Assembly: GCA_045837725.1 (NCBI GenBank)
Contig: JBEWZL010000266.1
Span: 62,001-126,000 of the forward strand
Direction: 5' to 3'
DNA length: 64,000 nt
Source of the DNA: Vermamoeba vermiformis
Lineage: Eukaryota > Tubulinea > Echinamoebida
Part shown: positions 10,710 through 20,100 of the stretch, piece after piece
Layout: every line of letters begins with the position of its first letter
Position numbering within the stretch: position 1 is the first letter of the stretch
The notes under the pieces: generated by a model
Database searches by the model: none
What the model saw: the letters and a program-made list of their open reading frames with translations, nothing else
Told to the model about the DNA's origin: nothing
Translations under genes and position numbers: made by a program

Positions 10710-13700
10710 ATGACTTATTATTGCCCCAAATGCCCCTATACGTGCGATCGCTATGATCGCTTAGCTACTCATTACGGAACAATTCACATCTTAGCGGTAC
10801 GTGTTACTTAACCAATTAAGAAAGTACTCACCATATTGTTGAAGGATGTTTCATCGGACAGTGATGATATAATGGAAGAGGACATTCTTCAAGCTGTCGC
10901 GGAAGACTTTCAAGCGCCAGCGGATGACCAACTACAAATAACTGAACCAAGTACGTACAGTTAGGAAAATACATATTTGGTTATTAATTCTCATTTTAGT
11001 TATTGCAACGCTTGATGAAAGACAAAAAATCACTTTTGAATTAATGACCCTACATCGACTATGGCGAGTTCCTCGTTGGCAGTTGATCCAGATCCTTGAG
11101 TTAGCCCAAAAGGCTGCCGCTAAGGATGAAATGATCAGATACGCTGACATCAGAGCGTTCGAAAATTCATTCAAGAGCAATGGCTACTGTCTGACTCCCC
11201 ACCCGTGGTATATCGATACAAATTTCGCCGGTCGCGCTCAACGAATCAAAATTGGATTCATAACGTAAGTCTCACAAACTAATTGAGAATAGCACCTCAT
11301 TTTGTAATATTTAGAATCAAAGACCACATTCGCCGCTGCTTTAGCATTCCTGAATACAGTCGAAAGCTTCAAACATGGCAGGCTTCTCGCGCGGTGAATG
11401 TTAACAGCATGCACGATCTTCACGACCTTCCACGCTTTACCGAAAACCCAATAATGCAACAAGACGCTCGAAATTTGCTTCTGCTGTTTTATGTCGACAA
11501 AGTGTGCAGAAATCGACAAGTGAACTTGACGTGGAAGAACGTGTGGGTACTTCGTTGCATTCCAGTATCTCTTGGTAAAGCTTATCGAGCTGACATGGCG
11601 AACTGGTGGGATTTGGCATTCATTCCGGGTTTTTTGCTGAAGGAAAAAGGTAAAAAGTTCCGCCGCTAGTCCACACTTATTAATTTTTTACTTAGGAGTC
11701 AATTTCTTTATGGAGCGCTTCGTCGACGAACTAAAAGACCTTCGCGTGAATGGAATTCAAGTTGTTGACGCCTTCAAGTCGGAGCAATTTCTATGCAAAG
11801 CGGATTATTTTGGAATTATCGGAGATTTACCAGCAATTTCAAACATAACGTGCTTCAAGGTATTCAAATATATGCCAGTATTGTTTCATAATAACACATA
11901 CCGCAGGAGGGTGGTTATTCAAAGCTAAAACGATGGTGCATGCACTGTTTTGGTGACCGATCGGATGTGTTTGCTACACCACCAAGAACTAACACTCGAG
12001 ACAACGCTGCATTTATTCAAATCGCCAACAATCGACTCCCAAACTATGCATCTTCGTTCCTGAGCACTTTTTTTGGTATAAACGGTACGTGAGATCTTGC
12101 ACACGAAATTCTCTGCTTACCATCTTTCAGATTGCTCCGTATTTTGGAATCTTCCCTCCTTTGATACATCAACAATCTTTTTTGATTTCTTTCACACATG
12201 TTTGGAAGGCGAATTGAAGAAGCTAACGCAGCAGATCTTCATGCACGACACCCGTGAGGTCAAATACGCGTTATTTACAAAACAGGACCTTGCAGAAATT
12301 AACATGATCGTCGCAAATATCCCCATGCGAAGCGATGATGAGAGATTAGTTAATTTTGTTGATAGACATCCGTATTTCAGGTATGAAAAAAAGTTTGACG
12401 TAAAATTCTCCGTTCAAATAATATTACTTTTACCCTCAACGAAAATTCAATTATATTTTTAAAGTTTATTAATCATTCTGCTCCGCTTTTCCTAATTCGC
12501 TGTCAATATTGTGCACGATCGAATCTGCCTTCAAGATCTAACGATTCTTTGACCAGTGGGCATCAGATGTTCCTTTGGTTACGATTAGCAATACCTGTTC
12601 TTGCAGTGTTTCTACCAAAAACTCCGTGCAATTGTCGAATTGGCATTCGAAAACAAATCCCGGTCGATCTGCAACAGTATTTCGGTTTGGAGGCAACTCA
12701 CACCTATTTCGATCACTACGTTGGTATTAGAGAATATTGTTTATTCTATTTACGGGCAACTTCGCACTCCCCACTCAGTGTAAGTAAAAAATCGTTTGCG
12801 CGATCAGATCTGACATATTCTAGCTCGGTAACCTCAATGATGTAAAGCAAAATCTCGAAAACATAACTAGGCTTCACATACTTTTATATGGTGACTCGTT
12901 CATCACCTCTAAAACCCACGTGGAAGGTACGGAATAATTTACCGTGAATTTTTTCGTTTCTAATACTTATAATTACGCAGTTGCGCATGTAGTTGATCAG
13001 TTCCGTAACCAAGGAAAGCCTGGTTGGCTTCATTGCTTCACACCTGAGCGAGACAACCGCAGCATTTAGACAATCAATACGAATTCGACGGACGTATTTT
13101 ATCACTTGCTTCAGATATCAGGTAAAACCAATATTTGCCTTTATTCCTTTATTTACATTAAACAGAACTACGAAAAGCATCACAGTTGTGCCAAGCTTCA
13201 TCGGAAGACGAAAAAATTCAGGCCACCGGTAAAATTAACCTCCTTACCTTCGACAATCACATGTTCCATTTGTTTGAAAAGTATTACGCATGGTTCGATC
13301 TTGATTTTCCGGAAAATTTCGATTTCATAGCCACCAGCTATGAAGGTATTCAACTGCGCCACTTTGATCTGAAGCGCAATTATTATTTCCAATTTATTAG
13401 ACGGAATACATCTTACATTGCCCGTACTCAATACGTCATACTTTATCATGGTCGATATTGGATCTATGCGGTAAGTTGTTATTTTTTTTACGAACAAAAA
13501 TACTAATCGATAATTAGCTTCAATACAAAAACTTGGGGCACAAAGATCCCGTAACGCACTTGCCGTTATTGCAAGTTGACATGCCAATTGTTGTCCCTTC
13601 CGATGCCGTTTCCCAACAAGTGGTCGTCGTTCCGTCGGATCTGCGCTTTCATTTTCTGAACAATCACACTATGGCGGACGCTGAACTACGGCAAAATTAT

Positions 13701-13727
13701 TTTTTACTTTGTACGGAATTTGAATAA
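10710..13727 (+). pseudogene. CACTA/EnSpm-like transposase gene with in-frame stop and probable frameshift
   Basis: Twelve exons can be joined: 10710-10796, 10821-10950, 11000-11264, 11315-11649, 11696-11859, 11907-12084, 12131-12380, 12536-12779, 12824-12926, 12981-13121, 13166-13470 and 13518-13727. The N-terminus has a C2H2 finger (CPKCPYTCDRYDRLATHYGTIH without the middle). Central blocks follow tnp2-like transposases in order: FFMERFVDELKDLRVNG, FLCKADYFGIIGDLPAI, the KRWCMHCFGD cysteine pair, and LPSFDTSTIFFDFFHTCLEG. THVEVAHVVDQFRNQGKPGW, CFTPERDN and the C-terminal HGRYWIYALQYKNLGH also fit. Lesions: an in-frame TAG at 13067-13069 and an apparent one-base shift near 12603, where the more protein-like frame changes (to FYQKLRAIVELAFENKS). 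Confidence 0.7.
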
Positions 13728-13781
13728 CACATCATGTACTAAAATAAACACTGGTTTTTTATTACGAACATTGTTTTTTTT

Positions 13782-13808
13782 AAAAAACATTGTGTTTTAA
13801 CCACAGTG
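13782..13808 (-). repeat. Right terminal inverted repeat of the CACTA-like element
   Basis: Ends ...AACCACAGTG. Its reverse complement begins CACTGTGGTTAAAACAC and pairs with 8027-8053. Confidence 0.85.
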
Positions 13809-13810
13809 AT
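13809..13810. repeat. Target site duplication AT, right copy
   Basis: Pairs with 8025-8026. A G/C on either side extends the symmetry to GATC...GATC, so the exact boundary could move by a base. Confidence 0.7.
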
Positions 13811-14499
13811 CTTCATCCGTGTAGATGTCACGTTCTGCGAAGAGATCCATCGCCTTAATGATAGCATTTCTCGCGCGAGCTTTTTCTTTTTTCGACGAAA
13901 TTCCTGCAATGATTTTGTCTTTGAGCTGAATGACCGGCGCCATATTATTTGGAGATAATAAATTGATCAAGGCCGTCATATTGTATGGCATGTTCGCATC
14001 TTGATTTAACAGTAAGTAGACGACAGGATAATTTCCATATTTGTCTTTTTCATGAATTAATTCTTCGCCGAGTGTTTCTATCACCAGCCTAACAAGGAAG
14101 TTTAAACAGTGGAATAAAAGCTTAGAATAAATGATTACCTTATTGCACCAAGAGAGGAATTAATGCATAATAAATGAAGAATATTTCTGCTCTCTGAATC
14201 ACGCCAGGCAAGTGTTTTGGCCGCGATCGGAGCCACATCCAGAAGTGCAAATACGTAATTGTAGCGTAATTTAGCCTTCCATTTGCTTATCAATACATTA
14301 ATAAGAACAGTGGCACCTATATAGTGTTAGAACGGTATATACACCTAACTATTAACTTACCAACGGTAAAGACCTGTTCATCTGACATTTCTGGCGAGAC
14401 ATTGATTCTGATTCGATATTTATGCAAAATATGATCTAAGTAGCTTTTCATAGGCTTGGAACATAATATGTTGAAGGCTTCGTCTCTTGAAGTGGACAT
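13811..14499 (-). pseudogene. 5' part of host helical/ankyrin-like gene, interrupted by the transposon
   Basis: Exons 14361-14499 (start ATG 14499, MSTSRDEAFNILCSKPMK), 14139-14316 and 14088 down to the insertion point. The segment SESRNILHLLCINSSLGAIR, VIETLGEELIHEKDKYGNYP, then VVYLLLNQDA looks like ankyrin-type helices. The exon is cut after IYTDED: across the element boundary the frame picks up only three transposon codons and a stop (13797-13799). Removing the element and one AT joins it in frame to 8024, giving DEDRKKVLALFRPRK across the junction. A truncated protein could still be made from this half. Function unknown. Confidence 0.75.
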
Positions 14500-14933
14500 T
14501 TTACTTAAAAAAATCGGTATTAATTTGAGAAAATCCTGCGAATTTAATTAATTGAATTGTATGCACTACGTATACTTACAAGTAATTAAAATTAATTTTA
14601 TCAGGGTTCTACGTTTTTTTTAAATTTGGATCCAAGAAATTTAATTGACAAAGGCTTCCTACCGTTGCGGTAGGTACTTAAGAAGCTCGAGCTCGTAAAA
14701 GAATCGTTGTTATATCGAATTTGGCGATAATAGGAATGCAGTTGTGTTGCTTACTACAATGGAAACGTTCAGTTGAAAAAAGTCAATTAATTTACAAATT
14801 AGTTGACTTTTCTCTCCCGGTACTAATAAAATAATTCTAATAAGATTATGTCAGTACTTAAGTCAGTAAATATATGGGTATTTAACGCCGGCATGTACTA
14901 TTTTACAAGATTTACTTTACTATTACAATTACT
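14500..14933. other. Intergenic region upstream of the split host gene
   Basis: AT-rich 434 bp between the start of the split gene and the 3' end of the peroxidase gene. A near inverted repeat surrounds 14780-14816 (AAAGTCAATTAATTT and AATTAGTTGACTTTT), a possible hairpin. No coding signal seen. Confidence 0.4.
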
Positions 14934-16569
14934 TTATACAACGCTCAGACTGCTCTTCGCTTCACTAGCAACAGCGAGTTTCTTCAGCTCTTTCAGCGAG
15001 GGACAATAGTAATAATTCGTCGTCAACGGCGTGCTGTACGTGAATATGCGATCAGGCAGGCCGTCCAATGCTCCGACCATTCGTTGTAGCGCTGTATCGA
15101 ATTCCGATAGCAACCCGCTGAATGCGATAAAGAATAGACCTATATGGTGACGAGTCATAGTTAGTTAGTTCTTTTCTCAGCTTTACAACAAGCATTGATC
15201 CGTTGAAATAAAATTAATAAAACGTACCGCACTCGGATAAAGTTCCAAAGGGCATCGCTTGTCTGTACATTAGCCCATAGCCCTATAATGATATAAGTCA
15301 ATAGTTTTACGCAATTATTTAAGATAGTATTCGCGGTAGATGAAGTTACAAATACCGATCCAGATCTGGACAGCAAAAGAAAAAGGAGGCCTATAGTTTT
15401 GACGTATAATAATAGCACATACCCTATTCAAGTGATATTGCTTCGCGTGATCGGTGAGTTCATTCGGCCACACTGCAATAGCGTCCTTCAAGTGCGGATT
15501 CGAATTTCCAAACATGCCTTGATTAATGCGCGTGTAGTCTCGACCGACGAGATGGCTCTTTTGTTCATCATTTAGTCCATCGAACTAATAGTCATATTGT
15601 TAGTAATCATAAAGACCTAACTGGAATGCGGATGTACTTTGTCAAGGTCATGTAAGAACTTTGAAGTGAATACAAAGCTGCCGCCAATCCAATCAGCATT
15701 CTCCACGTCGAAATCTACATTAATTACGGCGGAATCGATGATTGCTCGCTTTGAAGGGGCATTTCGAGAGCCGTCCATGAAACCTGACAGATCTCGACCG
15801 TCCAAGTACTTTAAACCTCGTTAGACGACAATAATAGGACATATTAATGACATTACCTTCCATCCTATTGTTTGCTCTAATTTAAGCACATTTTGATGCT
15901 TTTCATTCAACGCCTTTACAAATTTTCTTGCCACTTCAAAAGTCAGATCCATTCTAGGCGCTATGAAACGCATAGAATCAATTCAATATTCATAAATAAT
16001 AGGAAAATATCACAAAGTTGATAATAACGGACTTTCAGCCGAAGTTACTCCGGATTAGCAGTTATAAAGCACTTACATTTAACGTAGAGGAATAAGTCAC
16101 CGCCAGTTTTAGGAAAAATATATTTTTTGCCGTCAGGAGTTGTATATGATATTTCTTCATAGCTCTTTAGTTGCGCTGGAAACGGTCCAGGACAAATCTG
16201 CTTCCAAAGCGCTGGCTCAACGCCAATAACGGCTTCAATTACTGCAATATTTCCATCGCGCTTATTTGTACGCGCTACTTCTTTGGCTAATTCTTGTACT
16301 CGAGTAATGTGTCGCGTGATCTCGTTTTTATCGAAATCATTTTTTAAAAATACTACAGCAGATTAATAATAAGTATCTATAGATAAATGGAATATCTAAT
16401 GCAATAATAATATAAATTAAATTATCGGAACTGGTTGGCATGAAATGCAAATTCGGATCTATCGAACTTATTTTCTGAACTTACTTGTTGTATACGAGGC
16501 GTACTCATAACATTGAGATATGACGCCTGATTGAATGTCGGTCTCGTTTGCGAGCAGATCTGCTTCCAT
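14934..16569 (-). CDS. DyP-type (YfeX-like) haem peroxidase
   Basis: Seven exons: 16485-16569, 16077-16352, 15857-15960, 15638-15808, 15423-15584, 15228-15282 and 14934-15139, giving 352 residues. Family signatures: NIAVIEAVIGVEPALWKQIC near the N-terminus, the GxxDG haem-pocket motif in GRDLSGFMDGSRNAP, GGSFVFTSKFLHDLDK, LTDHAKQYHLNRGYG with histidines that could supply the proximal haem ligand, YRQAMPFGTLSECGLFFIAF, and YYYCPSLKEL at the end. Dye-decolourising peroxidases use H2O2 to oxidise bulky substrates; the YfeX branch is mainly bacterial. No signal peptide is visible, so a cytosolic enzyme is likely. Many introns suggest long residence if it was acquired. It is divergent from the tandem Cys-rich genes. 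Confidence 0.88.
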
Positions 16570-16825
16570 TTGATTGTGTTGTTTAGAATTTCGAAATTCA
16601 AATCAAATTGCTAAGTGACAACCGTTCGAAATTCACCAACGTAAAAGAAGAATTCGAGTATAATACTACTATGTTTCAATTAAGCAAATGAGTGTTTAAA
16701 TCCATCGGATTTGAACTGTGTTACTGACACGAGATTGACACATAAATTGGTTTCAAAAAGATTACGTTAGAGATTCTGATTTCGTAATTCAATTGGAACA
16801 ATAACAACACATTGTATTCAGCGAG
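16570..16825. promoter_or_regulatory. Shared divergent promoter, peroxidase and Cys-rich gene A
   Basis: The 256 bases separate two outward-pointing start codons. AT-rich, with no motif that I can assign. Confidence 0.35.
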
Positions 16826-19667
16826 ATGGAGCGAATACTAGCGGTGTTATTGCTTGCCTTATTGGCTGGATTTGCTCAGATTTCGCCGAGCCCTACTGGA
16901 GCGCCTTGCACCGCTGGACTTGGCTCAAGCGGGAATGTGTACGATTTTTCTACATATTTAAAATGCTGTAGTGAATTGGCCCAGCCCACGATAACTACGG
17001 CAGCGGATTGCGAAACGTATTGCACAAGCCAAAATCAACCATGGATCTATGGCTATTTTCGAAATGCCACTTATGACACTTGCGTTTGCCTCCTTAATTG
17101 TGTTGACGGTAAGTGATTTTTAAAATAATTTGCCTCATACGTAATGAAATTGAATTTTTACTTGTTTTCCTTTTTAAAACGCTTTCATTCCGTTTGAATA
17201 ATAAGATAGTATTTTTATCATTAATATTGATTTTATTTTGCTGATTTAGTGCCAAGCGACGTGAGTCAGGGAGATTATCGGCAATTGGTTGAAACTTCTC
17301 AGACCCCAAACACAAGTAAGTTATATAACGAACTATCATTAATTAAATCATGTACGGTTATCTCATTGAAATTTTACTAGCTGTTACGGATCTGATTTCA
17401 AGTGCACCGGATTTCGAAATCGATGTTAATTCAACTCAAGTAACTTTATCGCCGAACCAAACAGCTGAATTTCAAACAAACATTAATATCGAAGGCAAGT
17501 CATTTTAAAGTTTAAATCGATTCGAAAGCTTTTTTTTTTTGTGACACTTTCCTTTTTAGGCAATATGATTCATTTTATCGCGATGCCTTCCGTTAGTGGC
17601 CTATCAGCTGGTTCAATAATAGGCTTCACTGTCCGTGATTTATATGATTTTAGAACTATCACGCCGACGGTAACATTCAGAAACAATTCATTTGAAATTT
17701 CATGTTTTTTGTACTACTACGATCCACCCGTGCAATATAAGCGTCAATTATCGCCATCAGATACATTCACTTATACGATGAAGAACCTCGGCGACAGAGT
17801 GTTAGTGGTGCTGAGTGCTGGCGGTCAAGCAGTTGTCTCGTGGTACTACGAGCCCATCGCATCCAACACCGACAACACGATCTCGACTCTCGCCAATAGT
17901 TTCACGTTTGACCTGGCCTTCGAACAGTCCACCAGTCTGGCGTATCAATCTTGCACTGACAACTTGTGCTACGACTCGACGCTGTATGTCTGTCAGAACG
18001 GCACCAACACTGAAACGTGAGTAGCAGCTCATTGCGTCATTCTTTGATTAAGATAGCGCTAATTCATTTCCAAATTAGGAAATTCTGTTACATGGGATGT
18101 GATAGTGATGGACTTGACTGTGTTCAATGCAATTCTGACACGTGTCAAGGCACGTGTGCTGTCAATTCAACCACACCTCAGTGTGTTTGTTCGGGCACTA
18201 ATATCGGCGCTGGATGTCAAAGTACGCAGTTTTCAAGCATTTCTTTACATCGGATTTTGAATCTAACGTTTATTTGCAGCTGATTTGGCCACATCAACAT
18301 TCTATCTTTCAGGCTCGTACGATTACAACAACCAGCGATATGTCACTGTATCATTTGACATCTCCAATTGCGTTGTCGGCGAGGTACGTACAGTGATCTT
18401 GTTGCGGGCCCGTATTAATTTTGAAATGTCAGAACTGCGCTACAGTATCGTACCTCTACATTGGAACTACGAACAGTTCTTTAGGCAGTTGTTGCACAAC
18501 TCAATTAAACTTCGCGGCGCTTGACGCATCACCTCAGAGCGGCACGATATTGACTTTTAACCGAGAAGGTGATTGGACTTGTTTCAACGGCGATGAACTG
18601 ACACTTGACCCGTCGCTGTTGGATTCGTACTTCGAACTGTCATTCTCTATGACAGATTCAGTGTCCTGGTACTGGAATGACATGACTCTCGAGAGCTCCA
18701 CTCAATCTCTCTACACCTGCAGTACGTAGATCGTACATTATCATCTTGGCTTACTAACAGTCTTCTATCATAGACAGTGACATCACCAACCTCAGTCAAC
18801 CAGAAAAAGTCATTACTACTCTGATACTTGAAGTAGGACTACCTTTCTTATGCGCTAGCTGTGTTGCAGTGGCTATAGGTTTCTTGGTCGGAATGAGAAC
18901 CGCGCCTAACGGTGAGTGACACGTGTCAAAGTGTCAAAACTATTGCTAAGCTTGGTACAATAGGAATGACTATCAAGAGAAAAGAACCGCTTGATAAGGG
19001 TTGTGTGCCTAGAAACAACGATACAATGGCTCAAAGTATCATTGCCATCATTGTACTCGACGTCAGCCTCGTCACTTCATTCAACATCATTGGCCTCATC
19101 TTCCCAGTATCGAGTAAGCATATCTAATACTCATACCAACATTCTGACTTTACTCTAGTGGCGGTGCTGGCCAGTGGCGTCATTCTGATCATTATGACCT
19201 ATCAGATCGATCAAGTTGGTGCGCGTGTTGGTCGCAAACCAAGCACCGTGCACAAACTTCAAACAGTCCAACGAGTCTTTGGTAGAATATCAGGTGATGC
19301 CTTTCGCTCTATTTTAGCGTCGATCCTCTAATGCGTTATTATAGGAGCCTTCTTGATACTGTTGGGAGCCGTGGTCTTCGTGGTCGGTCTCGCCTTCTTC
19401 GTCTACGGAAATTTGACAACCATCATTTATTACATCTCGCCTTTGATTGGTAAGCATTACTTATTCAACTAGGTCTTTCTAACGATATATCTAGGATGGT
19501 TCGTGCTCGCCATCTACTTGACATGGTCACTTGTCATTGTTCACTTTGTTGCGGCCATTTACGTGTCAGTGTGCTTCTTTTTCACTGCTGTGCGCACGGA
19601 CGAACAAGAATCAATTCGCGCGCATAATATTGAACTAGATGAACGTCCTGATAATATCGAGCTTTAA
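16826..19667 (+). CDS. Cys-rich secreted-ectodomain multipass membrane protein A (tandem family)
   Basis: Twelve exons: 16826-17108, 17250-17315, 17381-17494, 17560-18016, 18079-18221, 18280-18383, 18433-18721, 18774-18911, 18964-19113, 19159-19293, 19345-19449 and 19495-19667; about 718 residues. Order: signal peptide (MERILAVLLLALLAGFAQ), an N-terminal Cys module ending YGYFRNATYDTCVC, a beta-type domain around NNSFEISCF and PVQYKRQLSPSDTFTYTMKN, an EGF-like Cys cluster (CVQCNSDTCQGTC), a second Cys module (GSCCTTQLNF) and a membrane half with about five or six helices (LPFLCASCVAVAIGFLVG onward). A short acidic tail follows. Many N-glycosylation sites. Intron 3 has a GC donor (GCAAGT). No family recognised; receptor or adhesion role is inference. 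Confidence 0.82.
18917..18928. repeat. Palindrome TGACACGTGTCA in an intron of gene A
   Basis: Perfect 12-bp palindrome with a G-box core (CACGTG) in the intron between the first two membrane exons. The same palindrome occurs in the matching intron of gene B at 22265-22276. Confidence 0.6.
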
Positions 19668-20100
19668 AGAGCTTGACACGTGACACGTATGTAAATAGTA
19701 TTTTTACGCATTACCGAATAATTGCGATTTCGAAATTTAAATCTTTACCAGCGTGATATTGTCATAGTATCGTTCGTATATTTAAGTAATCGCTTGACCG
19801 TTTCACTTTTGGATTTAACGAGCCGAAATTAGCCATTTAGAAACTGAACCGTGCTGAGTACGAGAACACGATAATCGAATATTATTATAACACTTCTATT
19901 GATAAGAATAGATACAATGCATTTTCCAAAATAACGAAATCGCAACCATTGGCGAATTACGCGTCAAGTCCAATCAACGGAAGTGTGATCCAAAACAAAA
20001 AGCGAATTGAGAGCGATAAAAAGGACAGACTTTTCGAAGCAGTTTTATTATTTACTTCACAACGAAGACAATACACTCAACGGTTCTAAACTCCTGCACG
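19668..20100. other. Intergenic region between Cys-rich genes A and B
   Basis: 433 bp, AT-rich. A CACGTGACACGT sequence at 19677-19688, just after the stop of gene A, resembles the intronic palindrome. No gene seen. Confidence 0.4.

Larger units (their letters stand above)
8027..13808. mobile_element. CACTA (EnSpm/CMC)-like DNA transposon, 5,782 bp
   Basis: Both ends begin CACTGTGGT in inverted orientation, followed by TAAAACAC and TGTTTTT with few mismatches; the inverted repeat is about 27 bp. CACTG ends with a short target duplication fit the CACTA superfamily, as does the rightward gene, whose product resembles the tnp2-like transposases of this group. Subterminal motifs (GTGTTTAAAAA near 8092 and 8127; ACATTG repeats near 13770-13790) resemble CACTA subterminal repeats. 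Two divergent genes fill the interior. The insertion lies inside a coding exon of a host gene and splits it. The transposase gene carries a stop codon and a probable frameshift, so this copy may depend on another for movement. Confidence 0.85.

Noticed and set aside
13797-13799. Natural stop codon of the split host gene
   Set aside because: The stop lies inside the transposon end, so it is an effect of the insertion, not the original terminus.
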